Below, in pieces: positions 28,234 through 37,335 of a stretch of DNA of 64,000 nucleotides. Source of the DNA: Pseudonocardia sp. DSM 110487 (GTDB lineage Bacteria; Actinomycetota; Actinomycetes; Mycobacteriales; Pseudonocardiaceae); the NCBI RefSeq assembly GCF_019468565.1, contig NZ_CP080521.1:3534001-3598000 (forward strand), written 5' to 3'. A program made the position numbers and the translations under genes. Under the pieces are notes generated by a model. The model was not told the DNA's origin and ran no database searches. It saw only the letters and a program-made list of their open reading frames with translations. Numbering within the stretch: position 1 is the stretch's first letter; each line of letters opens with the position of its first letter.

Positions 28234-28875
28234 GTGCCGGTCCGGGTGGTGCTCGCCGACGACGAGCCACTGATGCGGGCCGGGCTGCGTACGGTCCTGG
28301 AGGCCGGGGGCACGGTCGAGGTGGTCGGGCAGGCCGAGGACGGCGCCGCGATGCTCGCGGCCGTCGACGCGCACCGACCGGACGTCGTGCTCGTCGACGT
28401 CCAGATGCCCGGCGTGGGTGGGCTCGATGCGCTGCGCGTGCTCTGCGCCCGGCCGGACGCGCCGCCCGCGGCCGTGCTCACCACCTTCGACCTCGACGAC
28501 TACGTCGCCGAGGCGCTGCGGCTGGGCGTGCAGGGGTTCCTGCTCAAGGACACCGAGCCGGACGCGCTGGTCCGGGCCGTGCTCGACCTGGCGGCAGGCG
28601 GTGCCGTGCTCGACCCGCGGATCACCGCGCGGCTCCTGCCGCGCCTCGCCGCCGGGACCACGCGGTCGGGTCCGTCCCGGCTCGCCGACCTGACGCCGCG
28701 GGAGATGCAGGTGCTGCGCAGGCTCGCCGCGGGCGACTCGAACGCCGCGATCGGGGACCGGCTCGGGCTCGCCGAAGCCACCGTCAAGAAGTACGTGTCG
28801 GCCCTGCTCATCAAGCTCGGCGCGGAGAACCGCGTGCAGGCCGCGCTGCTCGCACAGGGATGGGGGTTGCCGTGA
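28234..28875 (+). CDS. NarL/FixJ-family response regulator
   Basis: This 213-residue regulator has a receiver domain with the acidic pair in VVLADDEP, the phosphorylation Asp in VVLVDVQMPG, and Lys in FLLKDTEPD. A C-terminal LuxR-type helix-turn-helix follows (LTPREMQVLRRLAAGDSNAA, then GDRLGLAEATVKKYVSALL). It is coupled by GTGA to a histidine kinase, so the pair is a complete two-component system. The signal is not evident from the sequence. Confidence 0.93.
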   Translation: MPVRVVLADDEPLMRAGLRTVLEAGGTVEVVGQAEDGAAMLAAVDAHRPDVVLVDVQMPGVGGLDALRVLCARPDAPPAAVLTTFDLDDYVAEALRLGVQGFLLKDTEPDALVRAVLDLAAGGAVLDPRITARLLPRLAAGTTRSGPSRLADLTPREMQVLRRLAAGDSNAAIGDRLGLAEATVKKYVSALLIKLGAENRVQAALLAQGWGLP

Positions 28876-30014
28876 TCATGATCCCGGTGCCGGTACGACG
28901 GGCACTCGTCGAACTGGCCGCCGTGGTACTCCCGGCGATCGCGGTGCTGCTCGGGGTGCCGCCGTTCGAGTGGTCGGTGACCCCCGCGCTCGTGGCGTGC
29001 GCCCTGCTGCCGCTGCGGCACCTGTGGCCGCCGCTGGGGCTGCTCGGCTCGTTCGTGGCGCTGGCGGGCGGGCTGGGGTGGCCGCCCGCGATCGTCGCGC
29101 TCTACACGCTCGGCAGGCGCTGCAGGCGGGTGGTGACGTTGGTGCCGTGGCTCGTGGCCACCGTCGCCGTGGCCGTCACGCCGGTGCTGCTCACGCAGGA
29201 CCTCCCCGTCGGCCGCATTGTCCTGACGATCGCGTTCGTCGCCCTGTACGCGGGGGCGCCGGCCGCACTCGGCCTGCTCGTGAGCACGCGCGCCAGCCTC
29301 ACCGAGAGCCTGCGGCAGCTCGAGCGCGCACGCGAGGAGGCGCTCGCCGCCTCCCGGGACGCCGCGCGGGCACAGGAGCGGGCCCGGATCGGCAGGGAGA
29401 TCCACGACGCCGTGGGCCACCACGCCACGCTGATCGCGGTGGGCGCCGCCGCAATCGCCGCCTCCACCGCCGAGGAGGACACCCGCCGCGGCGCCGAGCA
29501 GCTGCGCACCCTCGCCAAGCGCGCGCTCGCGGAGATGCGCGCCGCCCTCGGACTACTCGACGGCAGCGAGCACGTCGCCGGTCTCACCGAGATCACCGCG
29601 CTGGTGGCCGGCTCCCGCGCAGCGGGCGTTGCCGTTGATTTCGACGAGTGCGGCGACCCCGTCGAGGTCGCGCCCGGCACCGGCCGCGCCGTGTACCGCG
29701 TGGTGCAGGAGTCGCTCACCAACGCCGCTCGGCACGCCACCGGCGCCCGCGTATGCGTCCGCCTGCGCTGGCGCCCCACCGAGCTGGCCGTGGAGGTGCG
29801 CAACGGTCCCAGCACTGCCGTCGCGCGCCGTCCCGACGCGGGCGGAGGAGCGGGGCTCACCGGCCTCGCCGAGCGGGTGACCGCCGCGGGCGGTGACCTC
29901 ACCGCAGGCCCGCAACCAGACGGCGGGTTCGCGGTGCGAGCGTCGTTCCCACTCGACCCACGGCCCCCGGCACGTGTGGAACCGATCCGGGAGCAGGAGC
30001 TGGCGGTCCCCTGA
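28872..30014 (+). CDS. Membrane sensor histidine kinase, NarX/DesK-type
   Basis: This 380-residue kinase has about five or six hydrophobic segments in the first 145 residues. The HisKA_3 helix carries the phospho-accepting His in ERARIGREIHDAVGHHATLI. The C-terminal ATPase has the N box VVQESLTNAARHATGA and a G box around GGAGLTGLAERV. The topology resembles DesK-type kinases that sense membrane state, but no specific ligand domain is visible. It starts with GTG 28872 overlapping the response regulator. Confidence 0.92.
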   Translation: MIMIPVPVRRALVELAAVVLPAIAVLLGVPPFEWSVTPALVACALLPLRHLWPPLGLLGSFVALAGGLGWPPAIVALYTLGRRCRRVVTLVPWLVATVAVAVTPVLLTQDLPVGRIVLTIAFVALYAGAPAALGLLVSTRASLTESLRQLERAREEALAASRDAARAQERARIGREIHDAVGHHATLIAVGAAAIAASTAEEDTRRGAEQLRTLAKRALAEMRAALGLLDGSEHVAGLTEITALVAGSRAAGVAVDFDECGDPVEVAPGTGRAVYRVVQESLTNAARHATGARVCVRLRWRPTELAVEVRNGPSTAVARRPDAGGGAGLTGLAERVTAAGGDLTAGPQPDGGFAVRASFPLDPRPPARVEPIREQELAVP

Positions 30015-30256
30015 TCGGGCGAACCGGACCTAACGGCCTCGCTACTGTTGAGTACCTACCAAAGTCGCCCTCAGCGGGCTACCGACGACGGTGGCGCGGG
30101 CGGCTCCCATTGCGGAGACTGATGCCTCCGCCGCGCCGGGCCATCGGCGCGCGGACGGTCAGGTGCAGCTGCCAGGCGCGTCGGGGGGAGCCACGACCGG
30201 CCGATCGGGGTGGATCGGCCATGGGGTAGGCTGATCGCGCCCCCTCGGGGGGTGGC

Positions 30257-30330
<74 letters not shown>

Positions 30331-30356
30331 CGGCGAGATGGGGAGTTTCCCCAGGT

Positions 30357-30392
30357 CAGGGCCTTGATTCACGCAAGTGGATCAAGGCCCTG
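30357..30392 (+). terminator. Terminator of the tRNA-Pro transcript
   Basis: CAGGGCCTTGAT (30357-30368) is perfectly repeated in inverse at 30381-30392; the stem continues with CAC/GTG inside the loop. It lies 27 bases after the tRNA. Confidence 0.75.
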
Positions 30393-30429
30393 ATTCGTGT
30401 TCGAGATGGGCCGTCTCACATGAGCTAAC

Positions 30430-31439
30430 CGAGGCTGCCTCACCACAGGCTCTGATGTCCGCGGATTCATGATCGACTCGTCGCGTGTGAAGGATGTGCG
30501 ATGTCGGTGTGGTCCGGCTCATCTGGGTCGGTTGCACCCCGCTACCTGGGCATTCGCGGGTCGTGGGCCACGGTGCCGGTTTCCTGGTGCCCTCCTGTGA
30601 GGCTGATCCCAGGACCTCGTGGATGCTCTCCCTGTCCGGTTCTGGCCGCGCGAGCTTGATGAGTTTCTGGGCGCGTCAAGTGCGGGGCGTCCTACCCGTC
30701 CGGATCAAGCCGGTGCTGGCCCAGTCGAGCGGCGTGCCTGCGTCGTCCGGCAGGATCGGTGCCCGGGGGGTACCGGTCAAGGTCGGCGCCGCACGCGGGA
30801 GCCGACGGGCGGATCGTCCTGACGGCGTCGTGATCCGAGTCGTTGGTTGCGGCGAGCAACGCGACAGTCGCGAGGGGCAGGGCGATCGAGACGGCGTTCG
30901 CGCGGTGGTCCAACTCGCCGATGAGCATGCCGGCGGCTGGCGAGACGATGCGGGGTCGCCGGGAGCCCACCGACAACACGATCTTGTCGTGCTGGAGTCA
31001 CGCACATGCCACGTGCGCCGACTCGTTCACGCTCGAGACGACCGCGCCACGTCTACGCGGAATCGCGCGACAAGTTTGCGACGAATCCGCGAGCCGGTGA
31101 TAACGCGAGAGGGAATCCTGGGAAGGAGCTGTGCAGCTCGAGATCCTTCCCATGCTCTTCAGGCCCGACGACGCCGATCGTGTTCAAGGGGGGACTCGAA
31201 CCCGAGAACTGGCGCCACCTGCGCAATGCAGGTGTTCATGTTCCCCATGTTACTGGGGTGTACGCGGCGGTGGCCCTCGGGCCAGGGTGAGGGCGTGGCG
31301 GCAGATCCATGAGGGTGCCGCCGTCCGCGGGTGACGGCTCGGTCATGCCCTGCTGGGGCGTACAAGCCGCGCCCATCGCAGCCCCGCGCCGCGAGGAAGC
31401 CGAACTCGTCGCACATCTGCGACAGCACGTCCCCGATGC
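30430..31439. other. About 1 kb without a recognisable intact gene
   Basis: No frame shows a convincing gene. On the minus strand, 30692-30979 reads like genuine protein for about 70 residues (MLIGELDHRANAVSIALPLA, then TVALLAATNDSDHDAVRTIR) and may be a fragment of a dead gene. At 31185-31235 the minus strand contains GGGTTCGAGTCCC preceded by a stem-loop, resembling the 3' half of a tRNA. The stretch lies directly downstream of tRNA-Pro. Confidence 0.5.
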
Positions 31440-32250
31440 TCACCTTCGCGCGCATCCGGCTCCCCCGTCCCGGCGCCGAAGCACGTTCTGGAGTCGCTGA
31501 CGGCCTACGTCCCCGCTCGCGGGGGTGACCGCGGCCCATTCGCCTCGGCCTGCCGAGAGCGTCGCGTCGGTGCCGGAGACCCGGCGCAGGACGGTCTGGA
31601 GGTGCTCGCGTGTCAGCGGCTGCGAGCGGTCGAACCCGCCGCCGTCGAAGTCCATCATGCCCAGGTGCCCCTCGAAGGGCGTCCGGAAATACATGCCGGT
31701 CGGCGTCAGGTTGAAGCCCAGGTTCAGCTTCTGCGGATCGGCGAGGGTGACGCGGGCGGCGTAGCCGGTGAATTGCGGTTCGGTCCCTACGAAGTCGAAG
31801 CCGGCCAGATCGGGCACCGTACTGCGCCCGCCGTCGCACCCCACGAGCCAGCGCGCCTGGTAGTCGCGTCCGCCGGCTCGTGCGGTGACGGTCTCGCGGT
31901 CCTGGGTCACGGCCTCTGCGGGCACGCCCCGCAGGATCTGCACGCCGAGTCTGGCTGCCCGCTCGGTCAGTACGGTCCCGACCGCGTAGAGGCTGGTCAT
32001 GATGCCCTCCATCGCCGGGCCGGGCAGCCGGCACGGGAGGGCAGCGGTGTCGATGTTCACGGGGTTGAGCCGCATGCCCGCGAAATGGCTCACGTCACGA
32101 GGAGCCGGCGGCTCGACGACGTCGGCGTGCGCGCCGATCTGCTCCCCGTCGGCGCCCGAGGCTTTCAGTAGCTCGTCCAGCATCCCGCGGCGGTAGAACG
32201 ACTCGACCGATCCGGCGTTCATGCCCCGTATCCCCAGCGGGAGCGCCTTC
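31440..32250 (-). pseudogene. FAD-dependent aromatic monooxygenase, truncated at both ends
   Basis: The central part is a PheA/TfdB/MhpA-type hydroxylase: ARLGVQILRGVPAEAV, then RWLVGCDGGRSTVPDLAGFDF with the GD-like CDGG motif, and FVGTEPQFTGYAARVTLADP. The N-terminal Rossmann GxGxxG is missing; in its place the frame runs into a hexanucleotide repeat encoding (Arg-Glu)n. The C-terminal GDAAH FAD motif and the rest are also missing, because the frame degenerates after GRGEWAAVTP. An enzyme without either FAD motif cannot work, so this is a relic. Confidence 0.8.
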
Positions 32251-32263
32251 CACGGTGAGGTCC

Positions 32264-32349
32264 GCTCCCGCTCCCGCTCCCGCTCCCGCTCCCGCTCCCG
32301 CTCCCGCTCCCGCTCCCGCTCCCGCTCCCGCTCCCGCTCCCGCTCCCGC
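32264..32349. repeat. Perfect hexanucleotide microsatellite, 14 copies
   Basis: GCTCCC is repeated 14 times without a mismatch from 32264 to 32347. All frames stay open: (Arg-Ser)n on the plus strand, and (Arg-Glu)n or (Gly-Ala)n on the minus strand. It lies exactly at the junction of the monooxygenase relic and the TetR relic. Confidence 0.95.
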
Positions 32350-32811
32350 ACCGTAGGCGCGGCCCAGGACGAAATGCGCGCCGTGGCGCTCGGCCTGTTC
32401 GACGCGGTCACCGAACACGCATGGCTCGCCGCACAGCTCGCGGTGCAGCTCACCCGGAACCCCTGGGGGCCGGTGAGCTTGCGGATCTTCGAGAGCATCG
32501 GCCGCCCGGTCCGCACACTGGGCGTGCCGCAACACGACTGGTTCACCACGACCTCGACGCTGGTCCACTACATGCTCGGCGCCACCACCCAGAACGCCGG
32601 CGACAGCAGCGTCGCCGGCTCCGGAGCGGGCCGCGCTGATTTCCTCGACGCCGCATCCAGGGCATGGCACGAGCTCGACCCCGACGACTACCCGTTCATC
32701 CGGGCCATCGCAGACCAGATGCGCGAGCACGACGACCGAGAACAGTTCCTCACCGGCATCGACCTCGTCCTCACGGGCATCGTCACCTGCCACCGACCTG
32801 GCGGCTTTTGA
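32350..32811 (+). pseudogene. TetR-family regulator, C-terminal domain only
   Basis: The frame after the repeat encodes about 150 residues of a TetR C-terminal ligand domain (AVALGLFDAVTEHAWLAAQL, then GPVSLRIFESIGRPVRTLGV, and a DREQFLTGIDLVLTGIV ending). The N-terminal DNA-binding helix-turn-helix is absent and the frame runs back into the hexamer repeat. In intact loci a TetR gene of this kind is often divergent from the monooxygenase it represses; here both lost their facing ends. Confidence 0.75.
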
Positions 32812-33060
32812 TGAGACGGCGCTCAGGGACCCCGGCGCCGCGATGGTCCGGCCGCCGGTTTCCAGCTCCTGGTCGATCAGGGCCAACCCGCGTTCCCGGG
32901 TTCGTCGATCCGGGCGACGAGGAGGTCGGCGTCGGTCACCGTCTTCTCGGTGTACGCCACAGGCGGATTAGGCCGCACGTGGGTGGCAAGCTCCTCCGGT
33001 GAGAGGCCGGACAGCAGGGGTCCGGCCCACCGCCGACGCAGCTGCTGGCACCTTGGCGCC
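32790..33060 (-). pseudogene. IclR-family regulator remnant with at least two frameshifts
   Basis: Reading the minus strand through three frames gives GAKVPAAASAVGRT, then LLSGLSPEELATHVRPNPPV and AYTEKTVTDADLLVARIDEP ending NAGW, then ALIDQELETGGRTIAAPGSL. This follows the IclR effector domain (G-x-x-x-P, TxxG, LLAGLxPEEL, TIT, GWAxDDEE, GxRxIAAP). The frame changes at about 33020 (single-base change in the GRT-LL join) and at about 32890 (one base missing in the W-A join). Confidence 0.7.
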
Positions 33061-33119
33061 CGGGGCCGGTCGGGTCGTCATGACGCGGCGGACTGCCGTG
33101 GCCCGCCGGGTGCCGTTCG

Positions 33120-33194
33120 CGCGAGGTGGGGGAGGCGTTCGAGCTCCTGCGCAGCGGGCTGGTCGGCAAGGTTGCTGTGGAACTGGTCCGTTGA
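33120..33194 (+). pseudogene. C-terminal scrap of a zinc-type alcohol dehydrogenase/quinone reductase
   Basis: The 24 residues REVGEAFELLRSGLVGKVAV followed by ELVR and a stop match the usual end of medium-chain dehydrogenases (xxxxEAFxxLxSGxxxGKVVV). Nothing of the rest of the gene lies upstream, so this is a leftover. Confidence 0.55.
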
Positions 33195-33288
33195 CATCGC
33201 AGGCTGCCGAGGCCCGGTCGCCGCAGCGGTCCTCGATCGGCTGGTGCGACCGCCGGGGCTGCGGAGAAGATCCCTGCCGCGGCGACGG

Positions 33289-34143
33289 TCACGCCGGCGA
33301 GTCCTCTTCCCGCGACGGGGGTCCCAGCCGGGCGAGCGCGGCGGCGCTCGGACCGCCGGGGTCTGCGGTGTAGATCACGAGCCGCAGGTCGGTGCCGGGC
33401 AGCAGGAGGGTACGGCGTTCCAGCTCCAGCTCGCCGAGCTCGGGGTGATGCAGGCGTTTGCGCAGCGTCGGCCGGGGTCGCACGTCGTGGCTGCGCCATG
33501 CGGCGGCGAAGTCCGGGCTGTGCGCGGCGATCTCGTTGACCAGCTCGCCGAGCGCGCGGTCTGCAGGGTGGCGGGCGCTGGTCGCGCGTAGTTCGGCGGC
33601 GGATTGCCGAGCGAACTCGCCTTCCCCGCCGGCTGGGGCCGAGCAGAGGGTGTCGCCCAGCCGGACGGCCAGCCGCAGGGTGTTGCGCTCCTCGGCGGGC
33701 AGCAGCTCGAAGTCGGTGATCAACGCCGCCGCTGCGGCGTTCCAGGTCAGGATGTCCTCTCGTTCGTCGACCAGGTAAGCGGGAATGGGCCCGAGTTGGT
33801 GCAGCAGCCGTCGGGCGTCGGCGGGCACGGGCGCGCGGTCGGTGTCGCTGCTGGGCGGGGCTTGCCCGGCCAATCGGGACAGGTGCTCGCGCTCCGCGGT
33901 GGTGAGCCGCAGCGCCGTGCCCAGCGCTGCCAGCACCTGGGGCGACGGATGCGGTCCGCGGGCCTGCTCGAGCCGCTCGTAGTAGCTGGTGGACACCCCG
34001 GCCAGGCCTGCCACCTCTTCCCGGCGCAGCCCGGGCGTGCGTCGGCCACGCCGACCGGTCGGGCGGGTGCCCTGCACCTGGTCCGGGTGCAGCGCTTCCC
34101 GCCGGCGGCGCAGGAAGTCCGCCAGTTCGCCTTTGCTCACCAT
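33289..34143 (-). CDS. Helix-turn-helix regulator, MmyB-type (XRE family)
   Basis: This 284-residue regulator has an N-terminal XRE domain (GLRREEVAGLAGVSTSYYER, then LEQARGPHPSPQVLAALGTA) and a C-terminal MmyB-like ligand-binding domain (PAYLVDEREDILTWNAAAAA, later LRKRLHHPELGELELERRTL). ATG 34143 at MVSKGELADFLRRRRE is the family start; upstream in-frame ATGs give unrelated sequence. It is divergent from a SnoaL-like/NmrA pair with 128 bases between, a frequent regulator-target arrangement. Confidence 0.92.
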   Translation of the reverse strand: MVSKGELADFLRRRREALHPDQVQGTRPTGRRGRRTPGLRREEVAGLAGVSTSYYERLEQARGPHPSPQVLAALGTALRLTTAEREHLSRLAGQAPPSSDTDRAPVPADARRLLHQLGPIPAYLVDEREDILTWNAAAAALITDFELLPAEERNTLRLAVRLGDTLCSAPAGGEGEFARQSAAELRATSARHPADRALGELVNEIAAHSPDFAAAWRSHDVRPRPTLRKRLHHPELGELELERRTLLLPGTDLRLVIYTADPGGPSAAALARLGPPSREEDSPA

Positions 34144-34271
34144 GACAGGTTGGCACGGCGGCGCCCGTTTCATCCACGGACCGCCGGTCCGGGGCTCACC
34201 CGTCCGTTCCGAAACCACGGCCTCGCCGCCACGTTGGTGTTCTCGCACCCACGAAACGTTGGAGGACCACG

Positions 34272-34715
34272 GTGTCACGCACACCTGAGGAGACATTCCG
34301 TCGGTTGCTGGATCTACTGCTGGCCAAGGACATGGATGCCATCGCCGACCTGTGGGCGGACCACGGCACCGCCGCATTCCCTTTTGCCGAGGGCGCCTCG
34401 CCCCGGCGGCTGGACGGGCGCGAGGCTGTCCGCGACTACCTGGCCGGCTATCCGGAACACATGGACGTGCAGTCCGTGCCGACGATCACCGTGCACCACA
34501 CCCAGCAGTCGGACACCATCGTGGTGGAGTTCACCGCGCACGGCTACACGGTGCGCACTGGCGAGCCCTACCGGTTGGACTACATCACGGTGGTCACCAC
34601 CCGAGATGGCCTGATCACCCGCTACCGGGACTACTGGAGTCCGCTGGCCGCGGCCGAGGCGGCCGGCATGCTGCCCGAACTGCTCGGCTCGTTGCGCCCG
34701 GAGGGCGCCCGATGA
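34272..34715 (+). CDS. SnoaL-like (NTF2 superfamily) protein
   Basis: This 147-residue protein has the NTF2/SnoaL pattern (FRRLLDLLLAKDMDAIADLW, then GREAVRDYLAGYPEHMDV and VVEFTAHGYTVRTGEPYRLD). The family includes small isomerases, cyclases and binding proteins. GTG 34272 is preceded by GGAGG at good spacing. It is coupled to the NmrA-type reductase by ATGA and is probably controlled by the divergent MmyB-type regulator. Confidence 0.88.
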   Translation: MSRTPEETFRRLLDLLLAKDMDAIADLWADHGTAAFPFAEGASPRRLDGREAVRDYLAGYPEHMDVQSVPTITVHHTQQSDTIVVEFTAHGYTVRTGEPYRLDYITVVTTRDGLITRYRDYWSPLAAAEAAGMLPELLGSLRPEGAR

Positions 34716-35560
34716 CCGCGGTGCTGGTCACCGGCGGCACCGGGAAGACCGGGACCGTGCTGGCAGAGCTGTTGCGCGGGAGCGGTGTGCCGGTCCGGGT
34801 GGCCAGCCGCAACCCGTCGGCCGGTGACCCCGAGGCGGTCCCGTTCGACTGGGACGACCCGGCCACCCATCCGGCGGCACTGCGCGGGACGGACCAGGTC
34901 TACCTGGTGCCCCCACCCCACGCAGTGGATCCGATGCCGCTGGTCGGGCCGTTCCTGGCCGAGGCGGAACGCCTCGACGTGCGCCGGGTGGTGCTGCTCG
35001 GCTCCGCCATAGAATTGCCGAACGCCCCCGGCGCGCTGGAGCTGGCCGCGCGAGTGCGGGCCCGGCCCGGCTGGGTGGTGTTGCGCCCGTCCGGGTTCAT
35101 GCAGAACTTCCTGAGCCCTCATCCGTTGGGCGACCGGATCAGGCGACACGGCGAGATCCGCACTGCTGCCGGTACCGGCCGGGTGGGGTGGATCGACGCC
35201 CGGGACATCGCTGCCGCCGCCTCCGCGCTCCTGACCGACCCGGACGGCCGCACCGCCGACCAGCGCGATTACCTGCTCACCGGGCCGAAGGCGCTCAACT
35301 ACCAAGACGCAGCAGCGATCATCACGGCCCAGACCGGCCGGCCGATCCGGGTCGAGCCCATCGGGGTCGACGACGCGGCGCTCAGCTACCGGGCCACCGG
35401 GATGCCGACTTCGCTCGCCAACGCTCTCGCCGCAGTCGACGCCGGCCTCACCGCTGGCCGGGAGGACCGGATCACCACCGCCGTGCTGGACCTGACCGGC
35501 TGCCCACCCCGCACCTTCGCCGAGTTCGTCCGTGGCCACGCGACCGAGTGGGCGAACTGA
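34712..35560 (+). CDS. NAD(P)-binding NmrA-type protein
   Basis: This 282-residue short-chain-fold protein of the NmrA / ergot-alkaloid-type group has N-terminal VLVTGGTGKTGTVLAELLRG and later WVVLRPSGFMQNFLSPHPLG and VGWIDARDIAAAASALLTD. No canonical YxxxK pair is evident, as is usual for NmrA-type proteins, which act as reductases or redox sensors. It forms a two-gene unit with the SnoaL-like protein. Confidence 0.88.
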   Translation: MTAVLVTGGTGKTGTVLAELLRGSGVPVRVASRNPSAGDPEAVPFDWDDPATHPAALRGTDQVYLVPPPHAVDPMPLVGPFLAEAERLDVRRVVLLGSAIELPNAPGALELAARVRARPGWVVLRPSGFMQNFLSPHPLGDRIRRHGEIRTAAGTGRVGWIDARDIAAAASALLTDPDGRTADQRDYLLTGPKALNYQDAAAIITAQTGRPIRVEPIGVDDAALSYRATGMPTSLANALAAVDAGLTAGREDRITTAVLDLTGCPPRTFAEFVRGHATEWAN

Positions 35561-35741
35561 GGGTCGTGGGAGCTACCCGATTATGGTGGCCGGGTGACGG
35601 AGGAGGCCAAGGCGGCCCGGCAAGACCGTAGGCGCCGCGGCCTCAGCCACCCCGGCCCGAGCGTTGTCGCGGCAACGGAGGCGGCGACGGATGTCAGAAT
35701 CGTGCGCACCGCGGTATGTACGGAGCAGGTGAGCGGCGGCT

Positions 35742-36494
35742 TTGCGCTCTCACGAGGACCGCCCACCGAACCCACGGCGACGGCGCGGGTTGGTGCGCTG
35801 CGCGGTGTGCCAGCGCAAGATGTCGGGCGAGATGGTGCGCAAGAACGGGTACTACCGGTGCGCCGCACGAACCCTCGCGCCCGGATCGGCCGCGCTTGCC
35901 GACCACCCGCTCACGGTCAACCTGCGTGAGGACGTGATCGTCGATGCGCTGAACCGGTGGATCGGGCGCCTGCTCGACCGCGAGAACCTCGACCAGACCG
36001 TGGCGCAGCTGCTCGGCTCGCAGCCGGCCAGCGGGGTGCCGACCGATTCGAGCGCTGCGAAGGCCAAGCGGGCTGACGCGGAACGTCGCCTGCAGCGGTT
36101 CCAGGACGCGATCGCGGCCGGTGCCGATCCGGCCGCTGTCGTCGAGCCCATGAACCAGGCGCAGGCCGAACGAGCGGCAGCGCAGGCGGAGATCGACGCT
36201 GTCTCGAAGCAAGGCACGGCACTCGACGTCGCAGAGGTCTACGCCATGATCGACTCGCTGGGCGACGTGGGCGCCACGCTTTCGGAGGCCAAACCGACGG
36301 CACTCAACCGGCTGTACCGGGAGCTGAACGTCAGCGCCATCTACCTGCCAGAGGAGCGGGCCGTGGATGTCACGGCCCGACCCCGTGTGGATAGTGCGCG
36401 TGTCCGAGGAGCGAGGTACCCACACGCCCCCACATCCACGGCGGCAAGTCGGTGTGTGATCACGAGGCGTATCCCCGTGACGGCCGTGTCCTGA
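35742..36494 (+). pseudogene. Large serine recombinase, C-terminal part only
   Basis: The frame encodes the zinc-ribbon (LVRCAVCQRKMSGEMVRKNG then YYRC), the DHPLTVNLREDVI linker, a long coiled coil (about residues 105-165) and the VDSARVRGARY tail typical of large serine integrases. The catalytic resolvase domain and recombinase domain (roughly 250 residues) are missing; upstream sequence gives no match. It is the remnant of an integrated phage or conjugative element. Its 3' end is where such integrases usually have an att site. Confidence 0.75.
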
Positions 36495-36819
36495 GGTCCT
36501 GCGAGCCCGCCCTGGGCACCGCAGACTGTGACTGAATGTAGTCGGGGTAAAGAAACCATGGCGCGGCCATGTCGAAGTCGCGACGTGGACACCGATCCGC
36601 AAAGGTCTCCACGGTTCACAAGACACGGGATCGGGCCCCGACGGACAAGGAACTGAGCAGTGTGACCGTCTGCCTTCCCGGCGGCCGCCCTCCTGCACAG
36701 GCGGCCTCCCCGGACTCTGCCGAGTCCGCCGTTTGCCACGGCAAGATCATATATTGGAGTGGTGATCAACAAGGCCTCAGGCCGATCATAGAAGAGCGTT
36801 CCCGTCAATCCGCCATTCA
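36495..36819. other. Intergenic stretch between recombinase relic and methyltransferase fragment
   Basis: No gene is recognised. Base composition shifts from GC-rich to clearly AT-richer from about 36745 onward. A 7-bp stem (CGGACTC-N4-GAGTCCG, 36711-36728) could be a weak terminator. Confidence 0.4.
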
Positions 36820-37335
36820 ATGCAAATAACATTGTTTGACGACGGCGTGGAACAAATGTACAGTCCGAATGATTCGACGTTAGATGTCGATCGTTGGCGC
36901 CGACGGCACGGCCTGCGTCGGACGCAAGCCGACATGGAGGGTGGAGTGCGGCGGGACGGACCAATCGAAACTGGCGTCCTGTACTGTGCCGACAACCTCC
37001 GTCAGTTGACAGCCCTGCCAACCGAAACCGTCGACCTAGTATATCTAGATCCGTCATTCTTCTCGAATCGACGCTATGAAGTAATCTGGGGCGACGAGGC
37101 AGAGGTGCGGTCGTTTGAGGATTGCTGGGAAGGTGGAATTAACGTCTACGTAGACTGGATGCAACGGCGTTGCCGGGAGCTGCATCGCGTCCTAAAATCC
37201 ACAGGGTCCTTGTACTTGCACTGCGATCCGCATGCAAGTCACTATCTCAAGGTCATGCTGGATGGAATATTCGGCATGGGCAATTTCCGAAACGAAGTAA
37301 TATGGCGCCGTATGGGCTCTCACGCGAAGTCTTGA
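36820..37335 (+). pseudogene. DNA N4/N6 adenine- or cytosine-methyltransferase, 5' part only
   Basis: About 165 residues match the start of beta-class restriction-modification methyltransferases: YCADNLRQLTALPTETVDLV, the catalytic-motif variant YLDPSFFSNRRYE (DPPY/F type), WMQRRCRELHRVLKSTGSLY and LHCDPHASHYLKVMLDGIFG. The frame ends shortly after NEVIWRR, where an IS3-type remnant begins, so the S-adenosylmethionine motif and target domain are lost. Codon use is strikingly AT-rich compared with neighbours, a sign of recent acquisition. Confidence 0.8.

Noticed and set aside
31185..31250. Complete tRNA gene on the minus strand
   Set aside because: No acceptor stem, no D arm, and the would-be anticodon loop lacks T33. 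At most it is a relic.
32221..32360. Serine/arginine repeat protein (RS)n
   Set aside because: The repeat is a DNA microsatellite open in several frames; there is no reason to think the RS stretch is a selected protein domain.
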